The notes beneath the pieces are model-generated. The model was not told the DNA's origin and searched no databases. It saw only the letters and a list, made by a program, of their open reading frames with translations. Positions 9,049 to 17,938 of a stretch of DNA of 64,000 nt are shown one piece after another. Source of the stretch: Gelatiniphilus marinus (GTDB lineage: Bacteria > Bacteroidota > Bacteroidia > Flavobacteriales > Flavobacteriaceae); the NCBI RefSeq assembly GCF_042678305.1, contig NZ_JBHUDT010000002.1. One strand, given 5' to 3'. Position 1 is the stretch's first letter; the number at the start of each line of letters is the position of its first letter. Position numbers and translations under genes: made by a program.

Positions 9049-10206
9049 ATGAAAAACATAAAATCAGTAAACTACGGTTTAGAAAAAATCTTTGAAGGCG
9101 CACAAGATTTCCTGCCGCTTTTAGGAACAGACTATGTAGAGATATACGTGGGCAACGCCAAACAAGCCGCGCACTTTTATAAAACCGCATTTGGGTTTCA
9201 ATCTTACGCTTATAAAGGCTTGGAAACCGGCTCGAAAAACACGGTAAGCTACGTGCTAAAACAAGATAAAATACGCTTGGTTTTAACCACGCCGCTAAAC
9301 AGTAAATCTAAAATAAACCACCATATTGTAAAACATGGCGATGGCGTAAAAGTTATAGCCCTTTGGGTTAACGATGCCAGAAAATCTTACCAAGAAACCA
9401 CAAGCCGCGGCGCTAAACCGTATATGGAACCAACCGTTGAAAAAGACGAACACGGAGAAGTAATTCGAGCAGGTATTTACACCTACGGCGAAACCGTGCA
9501 CATATTTGTAGAGCGCAAAAACTATAACGGTACGTTTTTACCGGGGTTCCGCGCATGGAAATCAGATTACAACCCAACTCCAGTGGGCTTAAAATATATC
9601 GATCACATGGTTGGAAATGTAGGTTGGGGACAAATGAATACCTGGGTAAAATGGTACGAAGACGTTATGGGCTTTGAAAACTTTTTATCGTTTGACGATA
9701 AACAAATCCATACCGAATACTCCGCACTAATGAGCAAAGTGATGAGCAATGGCAACGGCCGTATAAAATTCCCCATAAACGAACCGGCAAAAGGCAAAAA
9801 AAAATCGCAAATAGAAGAATACCTCGATTTTTACGAAGGCGCAGGTGTACAGCATATTGCTGTAGCGACAGACGATATCATCAATACCGTATCTCAATTG
9901 AGAGCGAGAGGCATTGAGTTTTTATCAACCCCACCAGAGGCCTATTACAAAGCAGTTCCTGGGCGTTTGGAAGAACACAGCCATGAATTAAAAGAAGATA
10001 TTGAAACCCTAAAAAGCCTGGGCATTATGATTGATGCCGACGAAGAAGGTTATTTACTGCAAATATTTACCAAACCCGTACAAGACAGGCCAACGCTGTT
10101 TTTTGAAATTATTCAGCGTATGGGCGCACGCGGTTTTGGTGCCGGAAATTTTAAGGCGCTTTTCGAGTCTATTGAGCGCGAACAAGCACAAAGAGGCACG
10201 CTTTAA
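9049..10206 (+). CDS. hppD: 4-hydroxyphenylpyruvate dioxygenase
   Basis: 385 residues with two glyoxalase/vicinal oxygen chelate modules. It converts 4-hydroxyphenylpyruvate to homogentisate. The C-terminal module carries the iron ligands: YIDHMVGNVGWGQMNTW near residue 185 (His), VQHIAVATDDI near 268 (His), and a Glu in FFEIIQRMGARGFGAGNF near residue 354. It sits directly downstream of hmgA, so the two enzymes form a tyrosine degradation unit. No fumarylacetoacetase or transaminase gene is adjacent in the window. Confidence 0.96.
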   Translation: MKNIKSVNYGLEKIFEGAQDFLPLLGTDYVEIYVGNAKQAAHFYKTAFGFQSYAYKGLETGSKNTVSYVLKQDKIRLVLTTPLNSKSKINHHIVKHGDGVKVIALWVNDARKSYQETTSRGAKPYMEPTVEKDEHGEVIRAGIYTYGETVHIFVERKNYNGTFLPGFRAWKSDYNPTPVGLKYIDHMVGNVGWGQMNTWVKWYEDVMGFENFLSFDDKQIHTEYSALMSKVMSNGNGRIKFPINEPAKGKKKSQIEEYLDFYEGAGVQHIAVATDDIINTVSQLRARGIEFLSTPPEAYYKAVPGRLEEHSHELKEDIETLKSLGIMIDADEEGYLLQIFTKPVQDRPTLFFEIIQRMGARGFGAGNFKALFESIEREQAQRGTL

Positions 10207-10433
10207 AAAGGATGCTATTAAATTATTGTTGATTAGCTAAATGAACTGTGTTTTTATTTCTAAACCAAAATAGCGATTAGTACGGAAACAGAAAACCAAA
10301 ATAACACACTGTAGGCTCCATAGTGCAGCTTGGGCCAATATCCATAAAAAACAATTTTAAAAGAGTACAAAAGGCCTAAAACAAAAAAGCATCCCAATCT
10401 TCTTCGCAGAAAAAAGGAAAGCTTCTCATTGGA

Positions 10434-10480
10434 ATACCAAATTAACTTTGGTATAACTACGTCCCAAATTATCTTTGGGA
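10434..10480. repeat. Hairpin doublet
   Basis: ATACCAAA-ttaac-TTTGGTAT (10434-10454) is followed by TCCCAAA-ttatc-TTTGGGA (10462-10480). Both have perfect stems, five-base loops and near-identical cores. The pair lies downstream of hppD and 80 bases before tRNA-Asp. Confidence 0.5.
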
Positions 10481-10503
10481 ACAACACAACGTCTTCCAAA
10501 TAC

Positions 10504-10537
10504 AAAAAAAGCCCTAATTTCTCAGAGCTTTTTTTTG
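10504..10537. terminator. Intrinsic terminator downstream of tRNA-Asp
   Basis: AGCCCT at 10510-10515 pairs with AGAGCT at 10524-10529 (one G-U pair). There is an A run on the left and a T run on the right, so it can end transcription from either side. On the minus strand it lies just after the tRNA. Confidence 0.7.
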
Positions 10538-10561
10538 CTCCCGATGCTTTTCGGGATTTAG

Positions 10562-10635
10562 CGGTCTGGACGGGACTCGAACCCGCGACCTTCGCCGTGA
10601 CAGGGCGACATTCTAACCAACTGAACTACCAGACC
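10562..10635 (-). tRNA. tRNA-Asp (anticodon GTC)
   Basis: On the minus strand the acceptor GGTCTGG pairs perfectly with CCAGACC, leaving a G discriminator. The anticodon loop reads CTGTCAC, giving GTC, and the T arm shows GGTTCGAGTCC. The 3' CCA is not encoded. It stands alone, with its own promoter to the right and a terminator to the left. Confidence 0.97.
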
Positions 10636-10653
10636 GTTGCATTATTGCGGTTG

Positions 10654-10684
10654 CAAATATACACGCCTTTTTTTATATCTCAAA
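10654..10684 (-). promoter_or_regulatory. tRNA-Asp promoter (Bacteroidota type)
   Basis: On the minus strand, TTTG at 10684-10681 is followed by a 19-nt spacer and TATATTTG at 10661-10654, an exact TAnnTTTG element. The tRNA 5' end lies 18 nt further on. Spacing and both boxes match the Bacteroidota housekeeping sigma pattern. Confidence 0.75.
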
Positions 10685-10829
10685 TCTTTTTTGAGTTTTT
10701 TTAAAAATATTTACAAAAAAACACCGTGTTAAAATTAATAAACAAATGATACTTTTATAAGTGCTTGTTTTATAGCTAATTAGTTATTGTTTTTGGTTAG
10801 TAAAGCGGGTAGGGAAAATGCTTGGGTTT

Positions 10830-11759
10830 TTAAGCAAATTTTTGACGTTCCAACATATAGGTGGTTAGCACATCATTAAAATGGTTGTTTATGTCTGCTT
10901 CAACATATTTAATTTTGTACTGTGCACATTTTAAGCGTAAAGCCTCAAAATAGTTGCTTACGGCTTTCTGGTAATTGTCTTTAATAGAATCGGCATATAA
11001 ATTAATGTGCTCTCCAGTTTCTAAATCAATAAACCGCTTAGGCTTGTTGCTAAAATCGAACTTCAGTTCTTTGTCTTTATCAATCACATGAAATAAAATA
11101 ACCTCGTGTTTGTTATATTTTAAATGGCGTAAGGCTTCAAATAGTTTAGTGTCGTCTTCAGAAGTTTGAAACATATCGGTAAACAAAAAAATCATTGAAC
11201 GCCTATGTATTTTTTCAGCAATTAAATGTAAATGCTTGTAGGTTTCGGTAGTCTTGTGTAAAGATTTAGAAACAGCAACATTGCTAAGTTGGTTTAACAA
11301 CATCTGGTGGTGGCGTTCGCTTCCTTTTTCTGGGGCATAAAAATCGTAATTATCGCTATAAATACTTAAGCCCACAGCATCGCGTTGTTTTTTTAGCATA
11401 TGCATTAACGCTGCCGAAGCCAAGGCAGAAAACCCTATTTTATTGAGATTATCTATTGAAAAGCTATCCATTTCAGGATAATGCATCGAGCTGCTATTAT
11501 CTACAATAATGTGGCAGCGCAAATTGGTTTCGTCATCGTAGCGTTTGGTGTATAATTTGTCGGTTTTTGCGAATAGTTTCCAATCAATATGCCTTGTGCT
11601 TTCGCCTTGGTTGTAAATTTTATGTTCGGCAAATTCTGCCGAAAATCCATGAAACGGACTTTTATGCATGCCTGCAATAAAGCCTTCTACCACTTGTTTT
11701 GCTAGTAATTCCAGGTTTTTAAAACTACTGGCTTTATTAAGTTCGTGCTGTAAATCCAT
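10830..11759 (-). CDS. DUF58 / von Willebrand factor A-like protein
   Basis: 309 residues starting MDLQHELNKASSFKNLELLA. The DUF58 signature is clear: GESTRHIDWKLFAKTDKLY around residues 52-70, followed by HIIVDNSSSMHYPEMDS, a MIDAS-like DxSxS motif near residue 88. A second VWA segment reads SMIFLFTDMFQ. DUF58 proteins usually pair with MoxR AAA ATPases, but none is adjacent here. An upstream non-ATG extension to 11795 is unlikely. Function in the family is poorly defined. Confidence 0.88.
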   Translation of the reverse strand: MDLQHELNKASSFKNLELLAKQVVEGFIAGMHKSPFHGFSAEFAEHKIYNQGESTRHIDWKLFAKTDKLYTKRYDDETNLRCHIIVDNSSSMHYPEMDSFSIDNLNKIGFSALASAALMHMLKKQRDAVGLSIYSDNYDFYAPEKGSERHHQMLLNQLSNVAVSKSLHKTTETYKHLHLIAEKIHRRSMIFLFTDMFQTSEDDTKLFEALRHLKYNKHEVILFHVIDKDKELKFDFSNKPKRFIDLETGEHINLYADSIKDNYQKAVSNYFEALRLKCAQYKIKYVEADINNHFNDVLTTYMLERQKFA

Positions 11760-11852
11760 TTTTAAGATGTTAGACCGCTTCGCTGTTAGAGTCAAGAAAC
11801 AAGACTAAAAAAACTCAAAATTCTTCTTTTTCTCTTCTCTATCTTCTATTTT

Positions 11853-12392
11853 CTAAATAACCGCATCAACTATCCCATAAGCAACCGATTCTTCAGCACC
11901 CATCCAATAATCGCGATTAAAATCCTTCATTATTTTATCAAACGCCTGTCCGCAATTATCAGCTAAAATTTGTGCTCCAAGTTCTTTGGTTTTAATAATT
12001 TCCTTGGCTTGAATTTCTATGTTCGAAGCCTGTCCACGCGCACCACCACTTGGTTGATGTATCATTACACGCGCATGTGGCTGTATAAAACGTTTGCCTT
12101 TTTCGCCGGCCGACAGTAAAATAGACCCCATAGATGCCGCCAAACCAGTACATATTGTTGAAACCTCGCTGTTTAAAGATTTCATACAATCATAAATAGC
12201 AAAACCAGAGGTTACATAACCACCGGGGCTATTAATGTATAAATGGATATCCTTAGTTTCCAAAGCATCCAAATACAACAGTCTGTCTATCACGTGTTTA
12301 GCAGAATCGTCGTCAACCTGTCCCCATAAAAAAACTTTGCGTGCTTCAATTAATTTGCTGTCTATTGCATCCTGGACTTTGTTTTTGCTCAT
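11853..12392 (-). CDS. clpP: ATP-dependent Clp protease proteolytic subunit
   Basis: 179 residues, shorter than the usual 190-220 because the N-terminal propeptide is absent. The serine protease triad is visible: Ser87 in GLAASMGSILL, His112 in ARVMIHQPSGG, and Asp161 in NRDYWMGAEES. With ClpX or ClpA/C it degrades unfolded and tagged proteins in the cytoplasm. No clpX is adjacent, so this may be a second ClpP paralogue. It lies downstream of trxA on the same strand but behind a strong terminator. Confidence 0.93.
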   Translation of the reverse strand: MSKNKVQDAIDSKLIEARKVFLWGQVDDDSAKHVIDRLLYLDALETKDIHLYINSPGGYVTSGFAIYDCMKSLNSEVSTICTGLAASMGSILLSAGEKGKRFIQPHARVMIHQPSGGARGQASNIEIQAKEIIKTKELGAQILADNCGQAFDKIMKDFNRDYWMGAEESVAYGIVDAVI

Positions 12393-12411
12393 AATTTTTA
12401 TTTTTTTCCTA

Positions 12412-12448
12412 AAATAAAAAAAGGTTTGCCATAAATGGCAAACCTTTT
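12412..12448 (-). terminator. trxA terminator
   Basis: GGTTTGCC (12423-12430) and GGCAAACC (12437-12444) form a perfect 8-bp stem with a 6-base loop. It is followed on the minus strand by a long T run. It separates trxA from clpP. Confidence 0.8.
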
Positions 12449-12470
12449 CATTTTTCTTTTAAATTATATG

Positions 12471-12788
12471 TTATAAAAGCGCATCAATAGCTTCAGTATA
12501 AGCATTCTTTGGTGCTACACCAACCTGTCTTCCAACAACTTCCCCGTTTTGAAAAACCAAAACAGTTGGTATGTTGCGCACACCGTATTTTGCAGCAAAC
12601 TCTTGATTTGCATCAACATCTACTTTACCCACAACAGCTTTACCATCGTACTCGCCGCTAATTTCCTCAATAATTGGACCCACCATTCTGCATGGTCCGC
12701 ACCAAGCTGCCCAAAAGTCAACCAATACAGGCTTATCGCTCTTTAAAACTGTTTCTTCAAACGTTGCATCTGTTATTTCTAATGCCAT
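12471..12788 (-). CDS. trxA: Thioredoxin
   Basis: 105 residues with the active site WCGPC (Cys30 and Cys33) and the cis-proline motif NIPTVLVF near residue 77. It is a cytoplasmic protein disulfide reductant, fed by thioredoxin reductase, which is not in this window. It is a single-gene unit with its own promoter and a strong terminator. Confidence 0.97.
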   Translation of the reverse strand: MALEITDATFEETVLKSDKPVLVDFWAAWCGPCRMVGPIIEEISGEYDGKAVVGKVDVDANQEFAAKYGVRNIPTVLVFQNGEVVGRQVGVAPKNAYTEAIDALL

Positions 12789-12828
12789 AATTTTATATTT
12801 TAATCTGGTTTATTTTTTAATTTATTTA

Positions 12829-12863
12829 CAAATTTAGTCAAAAAAAATTCTAAAGCTTACAAA
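12829..12863 (-). promoter_or_regulatory. Candidate trxA promoter
   Basis: On the minus strand an exact TAAATTTG (12836-12829) lies about 40 nt before the start codon, with TTTG at 12863-12860 as the upstream box. The spacer is 23 nt, at the long end of the usual range. Confidence 0.55.
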
Positions 12864-12920
12864 CCAACAATTTGTTTTACTTATAACTATATTGGCTAAT
12901 GTTATTTCTGTTTTTTTTAG

Positions 12921-13087
12921 GGCGCAACCACTCCCGATACTTCGGGAGGTCGGGCTATCCGCTATATCTTTTTTGTGCTCAATTTAATTTAGTATTTCAT
13001 TAAAATTATCCAAATATTTTTAACCTCAACATCAGTTAAACAAATGGTTTAGCACAAAAAAGGATGCCGCTTCTATCCCTTGCGCAA
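12921..13087. repeat. MITE-like element with long imperfect terminal inverted repeats
   Basis: The left arm contains GCGCAA, an internal CTCCCGA/TCGGGAG hairpin, and CTTTTTTGTGCT near 12968-12979. The right arm is the inverse: AGCACAAAAAAG from 13051 and TTGCGC ending near 13085. The core is AT-rich with no ORF. It fills most of the gap between trxA and the frameshifted gene pair. Confidence 0.55.
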
Positions 13088-13157
13088 TGCAGAACTCCAT
13101 ATGGCACTTGAATTTAGCAACCGTAAAGTTGCATATTAATCAAAAAAACAAACAATT

Positions 13158-13578
13158 ATGAATGATGTCATTAAAAAAGAAACCATGCTAAATCACAATA
13201 TCGATGTGGTTTGGAGTGCCATTACAAAAGCCGAAGAAATCTCAAGTTGGTTTATTCCGGCCGATTTTAAAGCTGAACCCAGATACCAATATACCTTTAC
13301 CTCGCCGTCCAACAAAAAGGGTTGCGCCACAATTAGTGGCGCAAGTAAAAAAAGCAAACCCGTACGTGCTAGATTACACATTGATAGTAGGCGGTAGCTA
13401 CGTTGAAACCACCGTTAAATGGAAACTTGAAGCTACAAAGCTAACTTTAAAGCATTCCAATATTTCTAATTACCCAGGCGCAACCGCCATTTCCATGTTC
13501 GAAAGTTTTAACGGTGGTCGGGATAATTGCATTTCTGGTTTTGCAAGCTATTTAAAAGAAGAAGTTAATGCAGGATAA
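13158..13578 (+). pseudogene. SRPBCC/AHSA1 domain protein, frameshifted
   Basis: The first frame encodes MNDVIKKETMLNHNIDVVWS and continues through AEEISSWFIPADF to about 13330, where it leaves the family pattern. The matching second half lies in the +1 frame (VKKANPYVLDYTLIVGG to the stop at 13578). One extra A near 13342 (gcaagtaaa) accounts for the shift; removing it restores an AHSA1-like protein of about 139 residues. Such proteins bind small hydrophobic ligands and are often encoded beside an ArsR repressor, as here. Either a decayed gene or an indel error in the sequence. Confidence 0.7.
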
Positions 13579-13892
13579 AATCACCAAACTTTTTAAAGCC
13601 ATAGCAGATCCAACAAGGCGTGAAATTTTACATGCCTTGGTTTTTGCTAACTCAGTATTGTCTATTACTCAAATTTCAAAATCAATTTAAAATAACACGC
13701 CAAGGTGTTACCAAACATATCAAAACATTAAAAGCTGTTGGGTTGGTTAATATAGATGCCCAAGGGCGCGAACGTTTCTGTAATGCAAACCCTAAACCGC
13801 TTGAGGAAATAAGCCAATGGCTCGAGTTTTACGAGCAATTCTGGGATGATAAACTGGGTAATTTAGGTAATTATTTTGATAATAAAACTTAA
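13568..13892 (+). pseudogene. ArsR/SmtB-family regulator, frameshifted
   Basis: Frame one reads MQDKITKLFKAIADPTRREI and continues to SITQIS before hitting a stop at about 13690. The recognition helix and C-terminus continue in the next frame (FKITRQGVTKHIKTLKAVGL onward). One extra A in the run at about 13678 explains the break. Together the pieces make a winged-helix repressor of about 108 residues of the SdpR-like type that regulates an SRPBCC partner. It overlaps the preceding frameshifted gene by 11 bases. Confidence 0.72.
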
Positions 13893-14352
13893 ATGTGTTT
13901 CTGTTTTTCTTTTAATATTAGGCTATCTTAAACACGCAAGCCTCATGCTTGGTTCTGCAGTTAAAATATCTTCTAAAGCTTATTAACAAAAATTTGTTTG
14001 GCCTATAGCCTTGTGGCCTAAGGTTTTATATGTTTTTTTAAACAACAAACCATATGCTGTATTGCTAAGATAATGCAAAAGGCAATAATATCTTTTTCGG
14101 TAATCTTTTTTATTAATATTTAATGGTTTTGAACATCATAAAAAATGCGTTTTAAACATCAGTAAATCAGTTTTTTAATCTAATTTTACGGGCGCTGGAT
14201 TTAAACTTGAAAAACAGAGAAAAACAGAATTGAAAATGTAATAAATTAATTTCGTAGCCTTTTTTAAGGGTACTGTACATTATTTGTACAAATTATTAAA
14301 CAACAAGAGTATTTTTATTAATATAGAATTAAAGCGTATTTTTTGTAATAAC
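13893..14352 (+). other. Long leader/intergenic region before the ilv operon
   Basis: 460 nt without a supported gene. It holds a 16-codon ORF (14073-14123) with five Ile codons and one Val, which is a weak leader-peptide candidate in AT-rich DNA. It also holds an imperfect hairpin GTAGCC/GGGTAC (about 14255-14274) and a TGTACA-ttatt-TGTACA dyad (14274-14290) about 60 nt before ilvD. TAATTTCG at about 14247 is one mismatch from the TAnnTTTG box. Confidence 0.4.
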
Positions 14353-16038
14353 ATGAATAAACTTAACAAATACAGTAGAAGGTTAACACAAGACGAATCG
14401 CAACCGGCATCACAGGCCATGTTATATGCGGTTGGTCTAACAGATGAAGATATGCATAAAGCCCAAGTGGGCATTGCAAGCACCGGGTACGATGGTAACC
14501 CATGCAATATGCACCTAAACAATTTGGCGGCTGAAGTAAAAATTGAAGCTAAAATAGCAGGATTGGTTGGCTTAGGGTTTAATACCATAGGCGTTAGCGA
14601 TGGCATTTCAATGGGAACTCCCGGTATGAACTATTCGTTGGTATCTCGTGATGTTATTTCAGATTCCATAGAAACCGTTATGAATGCACAAAGTTACGAT
14701 GCATTGGTCTCTGTTGTTGGATGCGATAAAAATATGCCGGGTGCTGTTATTGCGATGTTACGTTTAAACCGTCCTTCAATTATGATGTATGGCGGCACCA
14801 TAGCTTCTGGAAATTATAAAGGAAAAAAACTAAATATCGTTTCGGCTTTTGAGGCTTTAGGGCAAAAAGTAGCAGGCGAAATAGATGAAGAAGAATACAG
14901 GGAAATCATAAAAAGAGCTATCCCAGGTGCTGGAGCCTGTGGTGGCATGTACACCGCAAACACCATGGCTTCGGCCATAGAGTGTATGGGCTTTTCTCTG
15001 CCATACAATTCTTCTATTCCGGCAGAAAACCCAAATAAATTGTCGGAAAGCGAAAGAACAGCAAGAGCTATTAAAAATCTATTGGAATTAGACCTAAAAC
15101 CATTAGATATAATTTCTAAAAAATCTATTGAAAACGCCATTGCTCTTGTAAATGCATTAGGAGGCTCAACCAATGCGGTACTACACTTTTTAGCCATTGC
15201 ACATGCGGCAGATATAGATTTTACGCTTGAAGATTTTCAGCGTGTTAGCGACAGAACACCCTTAATTGCCGACTTAAAACCTTCTGGAAAATACCTTATG
15301 GAAGACGTTCACGGTATTGGGGGTACACCAGCTGTAATGAAGTATTTACTCGATAACGGTTATTTGCATGGCGACTGCCTAACTGTTACCGGAAAAACCC
15401 TGGCCGAAAACTTAAAAGATGTAGAGCCCCTTACTTTTGAAGACGAGCAAGATGTAATCTATCCCAAAGATAAAGCATTAAAATCTTCAGGGAATATTCA
15501 AATCCTCCACGGAAACCTAGCTACTGAAGGTGCCGTGGCCAAAATATCAGGAAACGAAGGCTTGCTGTTTGAAGGTAAAGCTGTGGTTTACGATAGCGAA
15601 CAAGCCGCAAACACAGGTATTTCAAACGGTGAAGTTGAAAAAGGAGACGTTGTCGTTATTCGTTACGTAGGTCCAAAAGGTGGTCCCGGTATGCCAGAAA
15701 TGCTAAAGCCAACATCTTTGATAATGGGCGCAGGCTTAGGAAAATCTGTAGCTTTAATTACAGATGGCCGTTTTTCTGGCGGTACACACGGCTTTGTGGT
15801 TGGGCACATAACACCAGAAGCTCAATCTGGTGGGAATATTGGACTTATTAAAACAGGAGATAAAATAAGGATTAGTGCAGAAGATAACTCGATTAACGTC
15901 TTGCTTTCAGATGAAGAACTGGCGCAAAGAAAAGCCAACTGGAAAGCCCCAAAACTCAAGCACAACAAAGGAATATTATATAAATACGCAAAAACAGTAG
16001 CATCGGCATCTAAAGGCTGTGTAACGGATGCGTTTTAA
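14353..16038 (+). CDS. ilvD: Dihydroxy-acid dehydratase
   Basis: 561 residues starting MNKLNKYSRRLTQDESQPAS. It converts dihydroxy-isovalerate and dihydroxy-methylvalerate to the 2-keto acids for valine and isoleucine. The three Fe-S cysteine motifs are seen: NPCNMHLN, VVGCDKNMPG and GACGGMYTANTM. The catalytic C-terminal domain shows GRFSGGTHGFVVGHI. An in-frame extension to 14284 uses a non-ATG start and is not convincing. First gene of the ilvDBHCA operon. Confidence 0.97.
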   Translation: MNKLNKYSRRLTQDESQPASQAMLYAVGLTDEDMHKAQVGIASTGYDGNPCNMHLNNLAAEVKIEAKIAGLVGLGFNTIGVSDGISMGTPGMNYSLVSRDVISDSIETVMNAQSYDALVSVVGCDKNMPGAVIAMLRLNRPSIMMYGGTIASGNYKGKKLNIVSAFEALGQKVAGEIDEEEYREIIKRAIPGAGACGGMYTANTMASAIECMGFSLPYNSSIPAENPNKLSESERTARAIKNLLELDLKPLDIISKKSIENAIALVNALGGSTNAVLHFLAIAHAADIDFTLEDFQRVSDRTPLIADLKPSGKYLMEDVHGIGGTPAVMKYLLDNGYLHGDCLTVTGKTLAENLKDVEPLTFEDEQDVIYPKDKALKSSGNIQILHGNLATEGAVAKISGNEGLLFEGKAVVYDSEQAANTGISNGEVEKGDVVVIRYVGPKGGPGMPEMLKPTSLIMGAGLGKSVALITDGRFSGGTHGFVVGHITPEAQSGGNIGLIKTGDKIRISAEDNSINVLLSDEELAQRKANWKAPKLKHNKGILYKYAKTVASASKGCVTDAF

Positions 16039-16051
16039 AAACAATTTATAT

Positions 16052-16067
16052 TTCCGTGAAAACGGAA
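16052..16067. repeat. Hairpin in the ilvD-ilvB gap
   Basis: TTCCGT-gaaa-ACGGAA is a perfect 6-bp stem with a GNRA-type GAAA loop. A relative (ttccg...cggaa) occurs at 28961-28976 between argC and proC. Confidence 0.5.
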
Positions 16068-16086
16068 GTCTTATTAATCGTAATTT

Positions 16087-17820
16087 ATGGAAACAAAAAC
16101 CATGACAAAAGCAAAGTATTTAGAGCAAGCAAGCGAGCGCATTACAGGTTGCGAGGCTATAGTAAGAAGTTTAATAGCAGAAGGTGTAGATATTCTTTAC
16201 GGATATCCAGGAGGCGCCATTATGCCTGTTTACGACGAGTTGTTTAAATACAGAAACGAAATCCATCACGTTTTAACGCGCCACGAACAAGGTGCTGCCC
16301 ACGCCGCCCAAGGTTACGCCAGAATTTCCGGTCGTGTTGGAGTGGCCATGGCTACTTCTGGCCCGGGAGCAACAAATTTAATTACCGGTATTGCCGATGC
16401 GCAAATAGATTCTACTCCCTTGGTTTGTATTACAGGGCAAGTGCCCTCGCATCTATTAGGTAGCGATGCATTTCAAGAAACCGATATTGTTGGTATCTCT
16501 ACTCCGGTTACCAAATGGAACCATCAGGTAACCAAAGCATCAGAGATTCCTGAGGTTTTAGCTAAAGCTTTTTACATTGCTAAAAGCGGAAGGCCAGGGC
16601 CAGTACTAATCGATATTACAAAAGATGCCCAATTTGGAGAGCTTGATTTTACTTACGAAAAATGTACAGGAGTACGCAGCTATAATCCCGTACCAAAAAC
16701 AAGTCTGGAATCTGTGGAAGCAGCTGCAGCATTAATTAATGCCGCTAAAAAGCCAATGATAGTATGGGGCCAAGGTGTAATTTTAGGACAGGCCGAGGCA
16801 GAATTAAAAGCTGTTATAGAAAAAGCAGGTATTCCTGCGGCTTGGACCATTATGGGGGCTTCGGCATTGCCAACGTCGCACCCATTAAATGTTGGTATGG
16901 TTGGTATGCACGGTAATTATGCCCCAAACAAGTTAACAAACGAATGCGATCTACTAATCGCTATCGGGATGCGTTTTGACGATCGCGTAACAGGAGATCT
17001 AAGCACCTATGCCAAACAAGCTAAAGTAGTTCATTTTGAAATAGACCCAGCTGAAGTTAATAAAAATGTGTACGCAGATGTGGCCGTTTTGGGCAACTCT
17101 AAAGAGAGTTTAGCTGCATTACTGCCATTATTAAAACAAAACTCCCATAAGTCTTGGCTTCAAGAATTTAAAGATTTATATACCATTGAATACGATAAAG
17201 TTATAAACAAAGACCTTAACCCAACCAAAGAAGGCTTAACAATGGGCGAGGTTTTAAAAGAGATAAACATACAAAGCAAGGGTAACGCCGCTATTGTTTC
17301 AGATGTTGGCCAGCATCAAATGATAGCTTGTCGCTACTCAGAATTCAATAAATCAAAAAGTAACATCACATCGGGCGGTTTAGGTACTATGGGCTTTGCG
17401 CTACCAGCAGCCATAGGCGCAAAAATGGCAGCGCCAGAACGCGAGGTTGTTGCTATTATTGGCGATGGTGGTTTTCAAATGAACATCCAAGAACTGGGAA
17501 CTATTTTTCAGCAAAAAGCAGCAGTTAAAATAGTTGTGTTAAATAACGAGTTTTTAGGTATGGTACGCCAGTGGCAACAGTTGTTTTTCGATAAACGCTA
17601 TGCTTCTACCGAAATGACAAACCCAAATTTTATAGCCATTGCAGAAGGCTATTACATTAAAGCCAGAAAAGTTGTTAAGCGCGAAGAACTGGCTGAAGCT
17701 GTTAAAGAAATGATAGCATCAAAAGAATCCTATTTCTTAGAGGTTTGTGTAGAAAAAGAAGACAACGTGTTTCCTATGATTCCCTCAGGAGCATCGGTTT
17801 CAGATATCCGTTTAAGCTAA
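16087..17820 (+). CDS. ilvB: Acetolactate synthase, large (catalytic) subunit
   Basis: 577 residues. A ThDP-dependent enzyme that condenses pyruvate with pyruvate or 2-ketobutyrate. The N-terminal Pyr domain shows the catalytic Glu region YGYPGGAIMPVYDEL and RHEQGAAHAAQGYAR near residues 58-72. The PP domain shows the ThDP motif GDGGFQMNIQELGT with the Asn in LNNEFLGMVRQWQ. FAD-binding residues are expected in the middle domain. The regulatory subunit is encoded downstream, after 118 nt. Confidence 0.97.
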   Translation: METKTMTKAKYLEQASERITGCEAIVRSLIAEGVDILYGYPGGAIMPVYDELFKYRNEIHHVLTRHEQGAAHAAQGYARISGRVGVAMATSGPGATNLITGIADAQIDSTPLVCITGQVPSHLLGSDAFQETDIVGISTPVTKWNHQVTKASEIPEVLAKAFYIAKSGRPGPVLIDITKDAQFGELDFTYEKCTGVRSYNPVPKTSLESVEAAAALINAAKKPMIVWGQGVILGQAEAELKAVIEKAGIPAAWTIMGASALPTSHPLNVGMVGMHGNYAPNKLTNECDLLIAIGMRFDDRVTGDLSTYAKQAKVVHFEIDPAEVNKNVYADVAVLGNSKESLAALLPLLKQNSHKSWLQEFKDLYTIEYDKVINKDLNPTKEGLTMGEVLKEINIQSKGNAAIVSDVGQHQMIACRYSEFNKSKSNITSGGLGTMGFALPAAIGAKMAAPEREVVAIIGDGGFQMNIQELGTIFQQKAAVKIVVLNNEFLGMVRQWQQLFFDKRYASTEMTNPNFIAIAEGYYIKARKVVKREELAEAVKEMIASKESYFLEVCVEKEDNVFPMIPSGASVSDIRLS

Positions 17821-17938
17821 TTTTGAATACTAAAAATAAAAATAGAACAAAGAAAAAAGTTGAATGTAAAAAAAAGAGGCTAACTAAATCATTTGGCAAT
17901 CTTTTCTCTCTCATATTTTTTCTAATATCTTTTTAAAA

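Noticed and set aside
10260..10505. 81-codon minus-strand ORF before tRNA-Asp
   Set aside because: It needs a non-ATG start, runs through two hairpins and starts inside a terminator; no recognised domain.
14284..14352. Upstream extension of ilvD
   Set aside because: It uses a non-ATG start and the added residues do not resemble the family; the normal start is at 14353.
17745..17936. 63-codon ORF overlapping the ilvB end
   Set aside because: Out of frame with ilvB and Lys/Arg-rich from AT-rich DNA; no domain or start context.
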